From an uncultured Oscillospiraceae bacterium (GTDB taxonomy: Bacteria > Bacillota > Clostridia > Oscillospirales > Oscillospiraceae): a DNA stretch of 40,841 bases. The stretch covers positions 1-40,841 of the forward strand of contig CATNCS010000015.1 of the NCBI GenBank assembly GCA_950097245.1. Reading direction: 5' to 3'. A program made the translations under genes and the position numbers. Positions 16,255 through 24,002 of this stretch are shown piece by piece. Under the pieces are notes generated by a model. That model saw only the letters and a program-made list of their open reading frames with translations. It searched no databases and had not been told where the DNA came from. The stretch's first letter is position 1; each line of letters starts with the position of its first letter.

Positions 16255-17759
16255 TTGTTGCGTCTGTCTTTTTTTGCCTTGGGCAGCCGCTGATACACCC
16301 GGGTCTCCCGGTACAGGCGCCTGGCCAGCTTCTCGTCGAAGGTGCCCGGCAGGGTTCTCCACTTCCAATTGTTCCCAAGGGTGGAGGGGATATTCATCCG
16401 GGCCTCGCTGCCCAGGCCCAGCAGATCCTGAAACTGCATCACCGCCAGGTCGGCGGGGGAGGCCCAGGCGGCGCGCATCATGCCCCAGTGGTAGCCCTCC
16501 CGTTTGCTGAGGCGCAGGTAGGCCTTGGCGAAGGACACGTCCTTTTTGGGGGCGGAGGCCATCCAGCCCTGGATGGTGTCGTTGTCGTGGGTGCCGGCGT
16601 AGACCACGCAGTGGGTGGGGTAGCGGTGGGGCAGGTAGTCGCTCTCCGCGTCCCGGCTGTCGAAGGCGAATTCAAGAATCTTCATGCCGGGGTAGCCCGA
16701 GTCGCGGAGCAGCTTTTTTACCGAGGGGGTCATAAAGCCCAGGTCCTCGGCGATGATGTCCTTTTTGCCCAGGGCCCTGTTCACCGCCTTGAAGAAGGCG
16801 ATGCCCGGGCCGGGCTTCCACCTGCCGTTGCGGGCGGTCTTGTCCCCGTAGGGGATGGCGTAGTACTCGTCAAAGCCCCGGAAGTGGTCGATGCGCAGGG
16901 TGTCGTACAGCTGGAACTGGAAGGCGATGCGCCGCAGCCACCAGGCGTAGCCGTCCTCCTTCATCCGCTCCCAGTTGAACAGGGGGTTGCCCCACAGCTG
17001 GCCGTCGGCGGTAAAGCCGTCGGGGGGGCAGCCGGCCACCTCGGTGGGCAGGCCGTTCTCATCCAGCTGGAACTGGTCCGGGTTGGCCCACACGTCGGCG
17101 CTGTCCCCGGAGACATAGATGGGCAGGTCCCCGATGATGGTGATGCCCAGCCGGTTGACGTACTTTTTCCAGGCGGTCCACTGCTGGAAAAACAGAAACT
17201 GCACCGCCCGCCAGAAGTCCACCTCCCCGGCCAGCTCCTGCCGCGCCCGCTCCAGGGCGGCGGGCCTGCGCAGGCGGATGTCCGACTGCCAGGTAAACCA
17301 GGAGGCCCCGCCGTGTCTGTCCTTCAGGGCCATGAACAGGGCGTAGTCCTCCAGCCAGTCCGCCTGTTCGGCGCAGAAGGCGGCAAACTCGGGCCGGTCC
17401 TGGGCCAGAAGGCGGTCGCAGGCCCTGTGGAGCACCGGGTAGCGGGTCTCATACATCAGCCCGTAGTCCACATACCCGGGATTCTCCCCCCAGTTGAGGG
17501 ACTGAAACTCCGACGGCTCCAGCAGGCCCTCCTCCGCCAGGGTGTCCAGGTCGATGAAGTAGGGGTTGCCAGCGAAGGAGGAGAAGGACTGATAGGGGGA
17601 GTCGCCGTAGCTGGTGGGGCCCGCCGGGAGCAGCTGCCAGCAGCTCTGGCCGCCGGCGGCCAGAAAGTCCGCAAATTTCCGGGCCTCCTCTCCCAGCGTC
17701 CCGATGCCGTAGGGGGAGGGCAGGGAGAGGATGGGCATTAAAATTCCTGCTTTTCTCAT
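16251..17759 (-). CDS. malQ: 4-alpha-glucanotransferase (amylomaltase)
   Basis: A 502-residue GH77 enzyme that transfers alpha-1,4-glucan chains between maltodextrins and releases glucose. The catalytic triad is visible: Asp291 in [13 protein letters not shown], Glu338 in IIAEDLG and Asp392 in GTHDNDT. The N-terminus [20 protein letters not shown] is typical of bacterial MalQ. It follows the LacI-type regulator and precedes glgP, all on the minus strand. Its stop TAG is formed by the terminal bases of a TGTAGGGG repeat, right after a basic KKDRRNK tail. This suggests that repeat insertion trimmed or set the C-terminus. Confidence 0.97.
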   Translation of the reverse strand: MRKAGILMPILSLPSPYGIGTLGEEARKFADFLAAGGQSCWQLLPAGPTSYGDSPYQSFSSFAGNPYFIDLDTLAEEGLLEPSEFQSLNWGENPGYVDYGLMYETRYPVLHRACDRLLAQDRPEFAAFCAEQADWLEDYALFMALKDRHGGASWFTWQSDIRLRRPAALERARQELAGEVDFWRAVQFLFFQQWTAWKKYVNRLGITIIGDLPIYVSGDSADVWANPDQFQLDENGLPTEVAGCPPDGFTADGQLWGNPLFNWERMKEDGYAWWLRRIAFQFQLYDTLRIDHFRGFDEYYAIPYGDKTARNGRWKPGPGIAFFKAVNRALGKKDIIAEDLGFMTPSVKKLLRDSGYPGMKILEFAFDSRDAESDYLPHRYPTHCVVYAGTHDNDTIQGWMASAPKKDVSFAKAYLRLSKREGYHWGMMRAAWASPADLAVMQFQDLLGLGSEARMNIPSTLGNNWKWRTLPGTFDEKLARRLYRETRVYQRLPKAKKDRRNK

Positions 17760-17786
17760 GGAATCACCTGTTTCTGTCGAGTTGTC

Positions 17787-17816
17787 GCAGGGGGCGGCAC
17801 AGAGGCCGCCCCCTGC
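17787..17816. repeat. Single-hairpin variant of the repeat
   Basis: GCAGGGGGCGGC (17787-17798) and its inverse GCCGCCCCCTGC (17805-17816), in the short regulator-malQ gap. It matches the hairpin of the 3968 unit, except CTGC replaces CTAC at the outer edge. No T-tract follows. Confidence 0.75.
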
Positions 17817-17836
17817 ATCGCAATTTAGGGTGGTTT

Positions 17837-18844
17837 TTATCCGATCTGTGCCACGCTCTCCCCCTCGATGATCTGGAAGGGGACCAGCTCGTGGACAGGG
17901 GGGCTGTTGCGGGTGATGCCCCGGAGGAGGGCGTCCACCCCCCGCTCAGCCAGCTGCTGGGTGTCCTGGCGGACCGTGGTCAGCCGGGGCAGGGAGTACT
18001 GTCCGGAGATGAGGCCGTCGTAGCCCACCACCGAGATATCCTCCGGCACCCGCCTGCCCATGTCGCTGAGGGCCCGGATGGCCCCCAGGGCCATCACGTC
18101 GCTGACGGCGAAGATGGCGGTGAGGTCGGGGCACCGCTCCAGCGGCACTCTGGTGGCGGCGTAGGCCTCGGGCATGGAGTAGCGGCAGGGCTCACACTGG
18201 CGGTCCACGTCGAAGGGGATGCCCAAACGGACGCAGGCCTCCCGGCAGCCCGTCAGGCGGCGGTGGCTGATCTGACTGCAGGACCAGTTGCCCCCCAGCA
18301 GCCCGATGTGCCTGTGACCCCGGCCGGCCAGCAGCTCCACCACCTGCCGGGCCGCCTCCCGGTCGTCGGTGGTAAAGGAGGACAGATTGTCAAACTTCAG
18401 CGCCTGGGCGGTGTTGGTCAGCAGCACGCAGGGGACGGTGATGGGGGCGAAGCCGGCCTCAAACAGCTCCAAATCCCCGCCCAGAAAGATAATCCCCATG
18501 GGCTTGCGCTCCCGGCAGAGCTGAAGGGCGTAGGCCACCTCGTTGGCGTCCTCGTCCAGGTAGTAGAGGTTGGCGTCCCGCTCCGCATCCCGAAGGAGGG
18601 CCTGGAGCTTCTCCACCAGGTCGGCAAAGAGGAGGTTCATCGTGCCCTTGACGATAATGGCGATGCTGGTGCTGGCCTGCTGCTTTAAATGCTTGGCATT
18701 GTTGTTAGGCTGAAAGCCCTGCTCCTCCACCACGGCCAGCACCTTCCGCCGGGTCTCGGCGCTGACGTCCGGGTGGTCATTGAGCACACGGGACACGGTG
18801 GCCACGCCGTACCCGGACAGCCGGGCAATATCCTTGATGGTCAT
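17837..18844 (-). CDS. LacI-family transcriptional regulator
   Basis: A 335-residue LacI/GalR repressor. The HTH is MTIKDIARLSGYGVATVSRVLNDH (1-24), followed by the hinge region. Periplasmic-binding-like sugar domains follow, with FTTDDREAARQVVELL, HIGLLGG, FAVSDVMALGAIRAL and ISVVGYDG blocks. It lies between the permeases and malQ, so regulation of maltodextrin uptake by its sugar ligand is likely. It has its own promoter (TTGCCA, 17 bp, TACAAT). The probable target is the triple operator upstream of the binding-protein gene. MalR is the closest named analogue, but the ligand is inferred. Confidence 0.92.
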   Translation of the reverse strand: MTIKDIARLSGYGVATVSRVLNDHPDVSAETRRKVLAVVEEQGFQPNNNAKHLKQQASTSIAIIVKGTMNLLFADLVEKLQALLRDAERDANLYYLDEDANEVAYALQLCRERKPMGIIFLGGDLELFEAGFAPITVPCVLLTNTAQALKFDNLSSFTTDDREAARQVVELLAGRGHRHIGLLGGNWSCSQISHRRLTGCREACVRLGIPFDVDRQCEPCRYSMPEAYAATRVPLERCPDLTAIFAVSDVMALGAIRALSDMGRRVPEDISVVGYDGLISGQYSLPRLTTVRQDTQQLAERGVDALLRGITRNSPPVHELVPFQIIEGESVAQIG

Positions 18845-18874
18845 AGGTGTCCCTTCTTTCTGTTTGGAGTAACG

Positions 18875-18903
18875 ATTGTAGCATATTTCGGGCAAGATGG
18901 CAA
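18875..18903 (-). promoter_or_regulatory. Promoter of the LacI-family gene
   Basis: On the minus strand, TTGCCA (18903-18898), a 17-bp spacer, then TACAAT (18880-18875), about 30 bp before the ATG. The regulator can therefore be made independently of the transporter genes. Confidence 0.75.
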
Positions 18904-18906
18904 GAC

Positions 18907-18945
18907 TTAACCTTTCACCGCGCCGGCGGCCACACCAGATGACAT
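18907..18945 (-). pseudogene. Orphan 3' tail of a sugar permease gene
   Basis: On the minus strand this encodes MSSGVAAGAVKG and a TAA stop. The GVAAGAVKG end is identical to that of the permease whose stop is at 18988, with about three base changes in 28. The preceding SS is typical of other MalG-type permease tails. No upstream body exists. It is probably the remnant of a deleted or recombined permease gene. Confidence 0.6.
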
Positions 18946-18955
18946 GTGCCTCCGG

Positions 18956-18976
18956 CCCCCGCCCTGCGGGCGGGGG
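18956..18976. other. GC-rich hairpin after the permease gene
   Basis: A perfect 9-bp stem, CCCCCGCCC with GGGCGGGGG, and a 3-base loop. No T-tract follows on the minus strand. It may act as a 3' stabiliser or a weak terminator. Confidence 0.5.
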
Positions 18977-18987
18977 AATCAAAACAT

Positions 18988-19866
18988 TTAACCCTTTACC
19001 GCGCCGGCGGCGACACCCTTGATGATGTGCTTCTGGCAGGTGAGGTAGAACACGATCACCGGAATGATGGACAGCAGGATCAGGGCCATGGTGGCCCCCA
19101 GGTCCACGGTGCCGTAGCTGCCCTTCAGGTACTGGATGTGGATGGGGCGGTACAGGTTCTTGTCCAGCACCAGGTAGGGCAGGAGGAAGTCGTTCCACAC
19201 CCACATGATCTCCAGGATGCCCACAGACACCATGGTGGGCTTGAGCATGGGCACCACCACGGAGAAGTAGGTGCGCAGGGGCCCGCAGCCGTCGATGGCG
19301 GCGGCCTCCTCAATCTCCAGGGGGATGGACTTGACAAAGCCCACGAACATGAAGATAGCCAGCCCCGCGCCAAAGCCCAGGTAGATGACGGGAATCGTCC
19401 AGGGGGTGTTCAGGTGAGGGCCCCAGAAGCCGAGCAGGCGCACGCTGTTGGCCGTCTTGGACAGGGTGAACATGACCATCTGGAAGGGGACCACCATGGA
19501 GAACACGCACAGGAAGTACAGGGCCTTGCAGAACAGGGAGTTCACCCGGGCGATGTACCAGGCGGCCATGGAGGTGCACAGCAGGATGAGGGCGGTGGAC
19601 AGGAGGGTAATCACCACGCTGTAGAGCACCGACTTGGCGAAGGGGTAGTTGCCGAAGGTCATGCCCTTGATGAAGTTCTCAAACCCGGCCCACATATTGC
19701 CGGTGGGCAGGGCGAAGGTATCGGTTTTGACAAAGGTGTTCAGCTTGAAGGAGTTGATCACAACCGCCACCACGGGCAGCACATAGATCACGCAGATGAC
19801 GGCCAGCACGGCGGACAGGGTGGCCTTGCGGCGGGCCTCGGCGGAGAGGGTTTTCTGAGTGTTCAT
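18988..19866 (-). CDS. Carbohydrate ABC transporter permease (MalG-like)
   Basis: A 292-residue CUT1-type inner-membrane permease with six predicted helices. The EAA loop reads EEAAAIDGCGPLRTYFSVVVP, followed by the conserved WNDFLLP. The C-terminus VAAGAVKG is typical of MalG/MsmG proteins. It forms a heterodimer with the upstream permease for sugar or maltodextrin import. Its ATG shares one base with the upstream permease stop (TAATG). No ATP-binding subunit is encoded here, so a shared MsmK/MsmX-type ATPase elsewhere is expected. Confidence 0.95.
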   Translation of the reverse strand: MNTQKTLSAEARRKATLSAVLAVICVIYVLPVVAVVINSFKLNTFVKTDTFALPTGNMWAGFENFIKGMTFGNYPFAKSVLYSVVITLLSTALILLCTSMAAWYIARVNSLFCKALYFLCVFSMVVPFQMVMFTLSKTANSVRLLGFWGPHLNTPWTIPVIYLGFGAGLAIFMFVGFVKSIPLEIEEAAAIDGCGPLRTYFSVVVPMLKPTMVSVGILEIMWVWNDFLLPYLVLDKNLYRPIHIQYLKGSYGTVDLGATMALILLSIIPVIVFYLTCQKHIIKGVAAGAVKG

Positions 19867-20771
19867 TACTGCTGTACCTCCTTTTTACGGGTGTAGCCCA
19901 GCTGGAGCAGGCCCAGTCCGGCCACCAGGACGAAGAATACCACAGCCTTGGCCTGGGCGACGCCCTGGGAGGACCCGCCGGAGGCGTTGAAGGTGTTGAA
20001 GATGTTCAGGGCCAGCATCTCGGTGGTCTTGATGGTGGCGCCGCCGGGCTGGATGATGAAGGGCTGGCCGCCGGTGAGGGCCAGGTTCTGGTCGAAGAGC
20101 TTGAAGCCGTTGGTGAGGGACAGGAACATGCAGATGGTGATGGAGGGCATCACGTTGGGGATGGTCACCTTGAACAGGGTCTGCCAGCGGGTGGCCCCGT
20201 CGATGCGGGCGGCCTCCAGCATCTCGCCGGGGACGTTCTGCAGCCCGGCGATGTAGATGATCATCATGTAGCCGATCTGCTGCCAGCACATGAGGATAAT
20301 CAGCCCCCAGAAGCCGTATTTGCTCTCCAGCAGGATGGAGGTGGACCACCAGCTGAGTATGCCGTCGAAGATCATGGACCAGATGTAGCCCAGCACGATG
20401 CCGCCGATGAGGTTAGGCATAAAGAATACAGTGCGGTACAGGTTGCTGCCCCGGATGCCCTGGGTGAGGGCGTAGGCTACGGCGAAGGCCAGCACGTTGA
20501 TGAGCACCAGGGAGACCACGGCGAACAGGGCGGTGTACCAGAAGGCGTGGCGGAAGCCCACGTCGCTGAAGGCCTTGGCGTAGTTGTCCAGGCCGATGAA
20601 TTTGGCGTTGGAGATGGTCTTGAACCGGCACAGAGACAGCCAGATGCCCTGGAGGAAGGGCCAGACAAAGCCGATGATGAAGGCGGCCGTCACCGGCCCC
20701 AGGAAGAACAGCCCCCACCGCCGGGTGGCCCGCCGGATGGAGTTGCTGTTGGAAATCTTCTTCGTTTTCAA
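19866..20771 (-). CDS. Carbohydrate ABC transporter permease (MalF-like)
   Basis: A 301-residue CUT1 permease with six predicted helices. The EAA motif is EAARIDGATRWQTLFKVTIP, and FMPNLIGGIVLGYIW is typical of the family. The start is the TTG at 20771, 8 bases after AGGGGAG; reading further upstream would run into a TGTAGGGG repeat. It partners the MalG-like permease. A terminator and a repeat separate it from the binding-protein gene upstream, so permease expression probably depends on partial read-through. Confidence 0.94.
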   Translation of the reverse strand: MKTKKISNSNSIRRATRRWGLFFLGPVTAAFIIGFVWPFLQGIWLSLCRFKTISNAKFIGLDNYAKAFSDVGFRHAFWYTALFAVVSLVLINVLAFAVAYALTQGIRGSNLYRTVFFMPNLIGGIVLGYIWSMIFDGILSWWSTSILLESKYGFWGLIILMCWQQIGYMMIIYIAGLQNVPGEMLEAARIDGATRWQTLFKVTIPNVMPSITICMFLSLTNGFKLFDQNLALTGGQPFIIQPGGATIKTTEMLALNIFNTFNASGGSSQGVAQAKAVVFFVLVAGLGLLQLGYTRKKEVQQ

Positions 20772-20794
20772 AATATCAGCTCCCCTTGAATTTT

Positions 20795-20866
20795 TGTAGG
20801 GGCGCATATTATGCGCCCGCCTTTTGCGCACTGGAGGATTGCGGGCGGATGATATCCGCCCCTACA
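20795..20866. repeat. Double-hairpin TGTAGGGG repeat
   Basis: A 72-bp unit. The left tip is GCATATTATGC and the right tip GGATGATATCC, with terminal TGTAGGGGCG and CGCCCCTACA. It lies between the binding-protein terminator and the permease ribosome site. Confidence 0.88.
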
Positions 20867-20871
20867 AGCGG

Positions 20872-20902
20872 AAAACCGGGGCGGGCGTACTGCCCGCCCC
20901 GG
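20872..20902 (-). terminator. Intra-operon terminator after binding protein
   Basis: An 11-bp stem, CCGGGGCGGGC (20876-20886) with GCCCGCCCCGG (20892-20902). Four Ts follow on the minus strand. It probably lets the binding protein be made in excess over the permeases, as is common in ABC importer operons. Confidence 0.8.
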
Positions 20903-20941
20903 CTCAATGTCAAAGCGTAAGGTTGAAAGCTGCGGGGAAAA

Positions 20942-22279
20942 TCAGCCGTTGACGGCGTTGTACTGGGCGGCCCAGCCGTCCACAAAGGCGGTGCGGAACT
21001 GTGCCCAGTTGGCGTCGGACTGGTCGGCGTTGTACTGGTTCAGCGCGGCCACCAGGCCCCGGCGGTACTCGTCCACGTTGGGCTGGTAGTTGGTGGCCCA
21101 GTTCATCACGTAGCAGCCGTCGGCGGTGTAGGCGGCGGCGTCGGCCAGGAAGCCGTTGGCGGACTCGGGGGCGTTCTTATAGGGGAGGACGCCCAGCTGC
21201 TCCACCATCTTGCCGGCGGCGTCGGGGTCAGACACCAGCCACACCATAAAGTCGATGGTGGCCTTCTGGTCGGCCTCGGACACGTTGGCGTTGACGGCCC
21301 AGCAGTTCTCGGTGCCGCAGTTCAGGCCGGCCTTCTCCTCGCCGGACACGCCGCAGTAGTAGGGGATCATGGTGGCGTTGGGCACGGAGGGGACATAGTT
21401 GGCGTACTCCCAGGAGCCCTGCACGGTGAAGGCGGCCTTGCCGTCCTTGAACTCCTGGCCGGCATCGTGGCCGCCGGTGGCCAGATCGGTGGGGGCGGTC
21501 AGGCTGTTGTTGATGCACAGGTCATAGAGGTTCTTGAAGTTGTCCAGATACTTGCCGGAGATGGTGGCGGGGCACTTGGTCCAGGTATTGCCCTCCTGCT
21601 CGTAGTAGTACTCCAGGTTGGCCATGTGGCCGGTGAAGCGCCAGGAGGAGGAGTCGTCCATGTCGCAGGAGGTGAAGGCGTCAAAGCCCAGGGTGGCGGC
21701 GTTGGCGTGGATGTCCTCCACCACGGCCTTCAGGGAGGCGAAGTCCTTGATCTCGTCCATGGAGTGGCCGGCCTTGGTCACCAGGTCGGGGTTGGCAATG
21801 ACGCCGTAGCACTCGTAGCAGTAGCCGATGGACACCAGCTTGCCCGCGTCGTCATAGAGGTTGTAGGCGTCGGTGTTCAGCTCGTTGGCGATGGCGGTGC
21901 CGGTCAGGTCCATGGCGTACTCGCCCCAGTCGGCCACACCGGCGGAGTTGCCGATGACAAAGAGCGTGGGGGGCGCGGACTTATCCATCTCGGCGGTGAG
22001 GGTCTGCTGGTAGGTGCCGGAGGCGGCGGTGATGACCTGGACGGGGACGCCGGTCTTCTCGGTGTAGGTGGCGGCCAGGGCCTGGGCGGTCTCGTCCAGC
22101 TCGGGCTTGAAGTTCAGCCAGTAGACGCGGCCGGCCTCGCCGCTGGCGCCGCTGCCGGAGGGAGCGGAAGGATTGCTGCCGCTGGGGGCCTTCTCTCCGC
22201 CGCCGCCGCAGCCGGCCAGCAGGGACAGGGACATGGCCGCGCTGAGGGCCAGAGCCAGGATCTTTTTGGTTTTGCTCAT
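20942..22279 (-). CDS. Sugar ABC transporter substrate-binding lipoprotein
   Basis: A 445-residue family 1 extracellular solute-binding protein. The lipoprotein signal ends in LLAGC with lipid-anchored Cys24, then a Gly/Ser/Pro linker to residue 50. The mature part has the MalE/UgpB pattern (APPTLFVIGNSAGVADW, FKDGKAAFTVQGSWEYANY). It captures sugars, most likely maltodextrins given the malQ/glgP/LacI context, and delivers them to the two permeases. It is the first gene of the minus-strand operon, behind a promoter with three LacI-type operator boxes. AGGAGGA lies 8 bases before the ATG. The exact ligand is inferred. Confidence 0.95.
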   Translation of the reverse strand: MSKTKKILALALSAAMSLSLLAGCGGGGEKAPSGSNPSAPSGSGASGEAGRVYWLNFKPELDETAQALAATYTEKTGVPVQVITAASGTYQQTLTAEMDKSAPPTLFVIGNSAGVADWGEYAMDLTGTAIANELNTDAYNLYDDAGKLVSIGYCYECYGVIANPDLVTKAGHSMDEIKDFASLKAVVEDIHANAATLGFDAFTSCDMDDSSSWRFTGHMANLEYYYEQEGNTWTKCPATISGKYLDNFKNLYDLCINNSLTAPTDLATGGHDAGQEFKDGKAAFTVQGSWEYANYVPSVPNATMIPYYCGVSGEEKAGLNCGTENCWAVNANVSEADQKATIDFMVWLVSDPDAAGKMVEQLGVLPYKNAPESANGFLADAAAYTADGCYVMNWATNYQPNVDEYRRGLVAALNQYNADQSDANWAQFRTAFVDGWAAQYNAVNG

Positions 22280-22327
22280 TTCAATATCCTCCTAAATAAA
22301 TTTTTGCTCTCAAGTGGCTCGCCTTTT

Positions 22328-22363
22328 GGAAACGTTACTGGTGACGTTACCGGTAACGTTTCC
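22328..22363 (-). promoter_or_regulatory. Three contiguous LacI-type operator boxes
   Basis: Three 12-bp boxes lie end to end: GGAAACGTTACT, GGTGACGTTACC and GGTAACGTTTCC. Each is a variant of the palindrome GGTAACGTTACC with the central CG typical of LacI-family operators. They lie just downstream of the binding-protein promoter, where bound repressor would block initiation or early elongation. Confidence 0.85.
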
Positions 22364-22377
22364 ATAAGCTTGATACT

Positions 22378-22406
22378 ATACTACCAAGGTGTGCCCGCAG
22401 ATGCAA
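22378..22406 (-). promoter_or_regulatory. Promoter of the sugar ABC operon
   Basis: On the minus strand, TTGCAT (22406-22401), a 17-bp spacer, then TAGTAT (22383-22378). An overlapping second TAGTAT gives an alternative -10. The operator array begins 15 bp downstream of the -10. Confidence 0.75.
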
Positions 22407-22530
22407 GAGAAATTTGACAGCGGAGGACAACTTTGGAGGGTTGCAAAAAAACAGAGGGGCATTTTTGGAGAAAATGCCCAACGGACTCCCGGACCAATCT
22501 GTTTTTTTCCCGGTAAGGGGCAGATTACCA

Positions 22531-22559
22531 TTGTCTTTTTCCGGAAGAAGTATTATACT
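22531..22559 (+). promoter_or_regulatory. Promoter of cytidylate-kinase-like gene
   Basis: TTGTCT (22531-22536), a 17-bp spacer, then TATACT (22554-22559), about 75 bp before the ATG. The stretch between the operon promoter at 22406 and this site is AT-richer, and I see no gene in it. Confidence 0.7.
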
Positions 22560-22633
22560 ATATACAGGGAAAGTGTTTCCGGGCGGGCCAAGCTGATGTG
22601 CCGCCCGCCCCATCTCACAGGGAGGTGTGATTC

Positions 22634-23272
22634 ATGAGCAACTACGTAATCTCCATCAGCCGGGAGTTTGGCAGCGGGGGCCGCCTGATTGGCAAGCGGC
22701 TGGCCGCCCAGCTGGGCATCCCCTGCTATGACAGGACGATTATTCAGAAGACCTCGGAGAAGAGCGGGCTTTCCCCCGACTTCATCGCCCGGGCGGAGGA
22801 GCGGGCCCGCAGCCGGTTCCACCTGTCGGTGGCGCCGGTGGGCATCGGCACCCCCGCTCTGGCCCACCAGGGGGTGCCGGTGAGCCATCAGGCCTTCTTC
22901 GCCCAGGCGGAGGTCATCCGGGAGCTGGCCGGCGAGGGGCCCTGCGTCATTGTGGGCCGGTGCTCCGACTACGTGCTGGGGGAGCGGCCCGAGTGCCTGA
23001 AGGTCTTTATCCACGCGGACATGGCCAGCCGGGTGGAGCGGTGCGTGGAGGAGTACCGCATCCCCTCCGACGACATGGAGCGGCGGATTATTCAGATGGA
23101 TAAGGGCCGGGCCAACTACTATAATTACTACACCGGGCACATCTGGGGCGACATGCGCCGGTATGACCTGACCCTGAACTCCGGGATTATCGGTGTGGAA
23201 GGAGCGGTGAGCCTGATTGTGGCCCTGGTCAAGGCCCGGGCCGCCCAGGACGGCAGTGACAGCGATGAGTAG
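22634..23272 (+). CDS. Cytidylate kinase-like family protein
   Basis: A 212-residue P-loop protein of the cytidylate-kinase-like (AAA_26) group. It starts MSNYVISISREFGSGGRLIGKRLA, an atypical nucleotide loop with GSGG in place of the canonical GKS/T. YDRTIIQKTSEKSG and a late RRIIQMDKGRANYYNYYTGHIWGD segment match the family, which is widespread in Clostridia with no proven substrate. It is not the housekeeping Cmk. The start has AGGGAGGTG with good spacing. Its stop overlaps the next start by 8 bases, so the two genes are coupled. Confidence 0.9.
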   Translation: MSNYVISISREFGSGGRLIGKRLAAQLGIPCYDRTIIQKTSEKSGLSPDFIARAEERARSRFHLSVAPVGIGTPALAHQGVPVSHQAFFAQAEVIRELAGEGPCVIVGRCSDYVLGERPECLKVFIHADMASRVERCVEEYRIPSDDMERRIIQMDKGRANYYNYYTGHIWGDMRRYDLTLNSGIIGVEGAVSLIVALVKARAAQDGSDSDE

Positions 23273-23972
23273 ACTGAAAATACAGGTATCCGGCGATACG
23301 GGACATATGGATAACTACTGCGCCGCCCTCCGGAGCATTGGGGCGGAGCCCCTGGCGGGGTACTGTCCCGCCCCGAACCCCAACTGCGGCGGCCTGCTGC
23401 TGTGCGGCGGCGGCGACATTGAGCCGGTCCGCTACGGCCAGCCCGACCGGGGCTCTCAGCCCCCGGACCTGGCGCGGGATAAGGCGGAGCTGGAGCTTTT
23501 TCAGGTGTTCCACCGGGCGGGCAAGCCCATTCTGGGCATCTGCCGGGGGATGCAGCTGATTAACGTGGCCCTGGGGGGCACCCTGATTCAGGACCTGCCC
23601 CAGGAGCAAAAGGCGTTCCACTGCGGCGGAAAGGCCGATATGGTCCACCCCCTCCGGGCGCTGGAGGGCTCCGTCCTCCACAGGCTCTACGGGCCTGTCT
23701 TCTCTGTCAACAGCTCCCACCACCAGGCGGTGGACGCCCTGGGCAAGGGCCTGCGGGCCGTTGCCTGGGCGGAGAGCGGCTTTGCGGAGGCCATCGACTG
23801 CCCGGGCCTGCCCCTGCTGGGGGTCCAGTTTCACCCGGAGCGGATGGCCTTTGGCCGCCACCGGCTGGATACGGTGGACGGCGCCGCTTTGTTCAGCTGG
23901 TTTCTGGGGGTGTGCCAGGGGGACGTCTCCGCTTTTTCGGAGATGCCGGGACTTTTTTCAGATAAAGCGTAA
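23265..23972 (+). CDS. Class I glutamine amidotransferase-like, C26 family
   Basis: A 235-residue gamma-glutamyl-gamma-aminobutyrate hydrolase (PuuD-like, peptidase C26) family protein. The nucleophile Cys93 is in GICRGMQ, and His190/Glu192 are in FHPER, completing the triad. LLCGGGDIEPVRYG is the family's N-terminal block. Such enzymes cleave gamma-glutamyl bonds, and here no polyamine genes are near, so the substrate is open. It overlaps the cytidylate-kinase-like gene by 8 bases. The N-terminal part is shorter than in PuuD. Confidence 0.92.
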   Translation: MSRLKIQVSGDTGHMDNYCAALRSIGAEPLAGYCPAPNPNCGGLLLCGGGDIEPVRYGQPDRGSQPPDLARDKAELELFQVFHRAGKPILGICRGMQLINVALGGTLIQDLPQEQKAFHCGGKADMVHPLRALEGSVLHRLYGPVFSVNSSHHQAVDALGKGLRAVAWAESGFAEAIDCPGLPLLGVQFHPERMAFGRHRLDTVDGAALFSWFLGVCQGDVSAFSEMPGLFSDKA

Positions 23973-24002
23973 CAGGTTTTACATAAAGAAAGGATCTTAG
24001 GG

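Noticed and set aside
18956-18976. Rho-independent terminator after the MalG-like permease
   Set aside because: The stem is strong but no T-run follows on the minus strand, so it is listed only as a hairpin.
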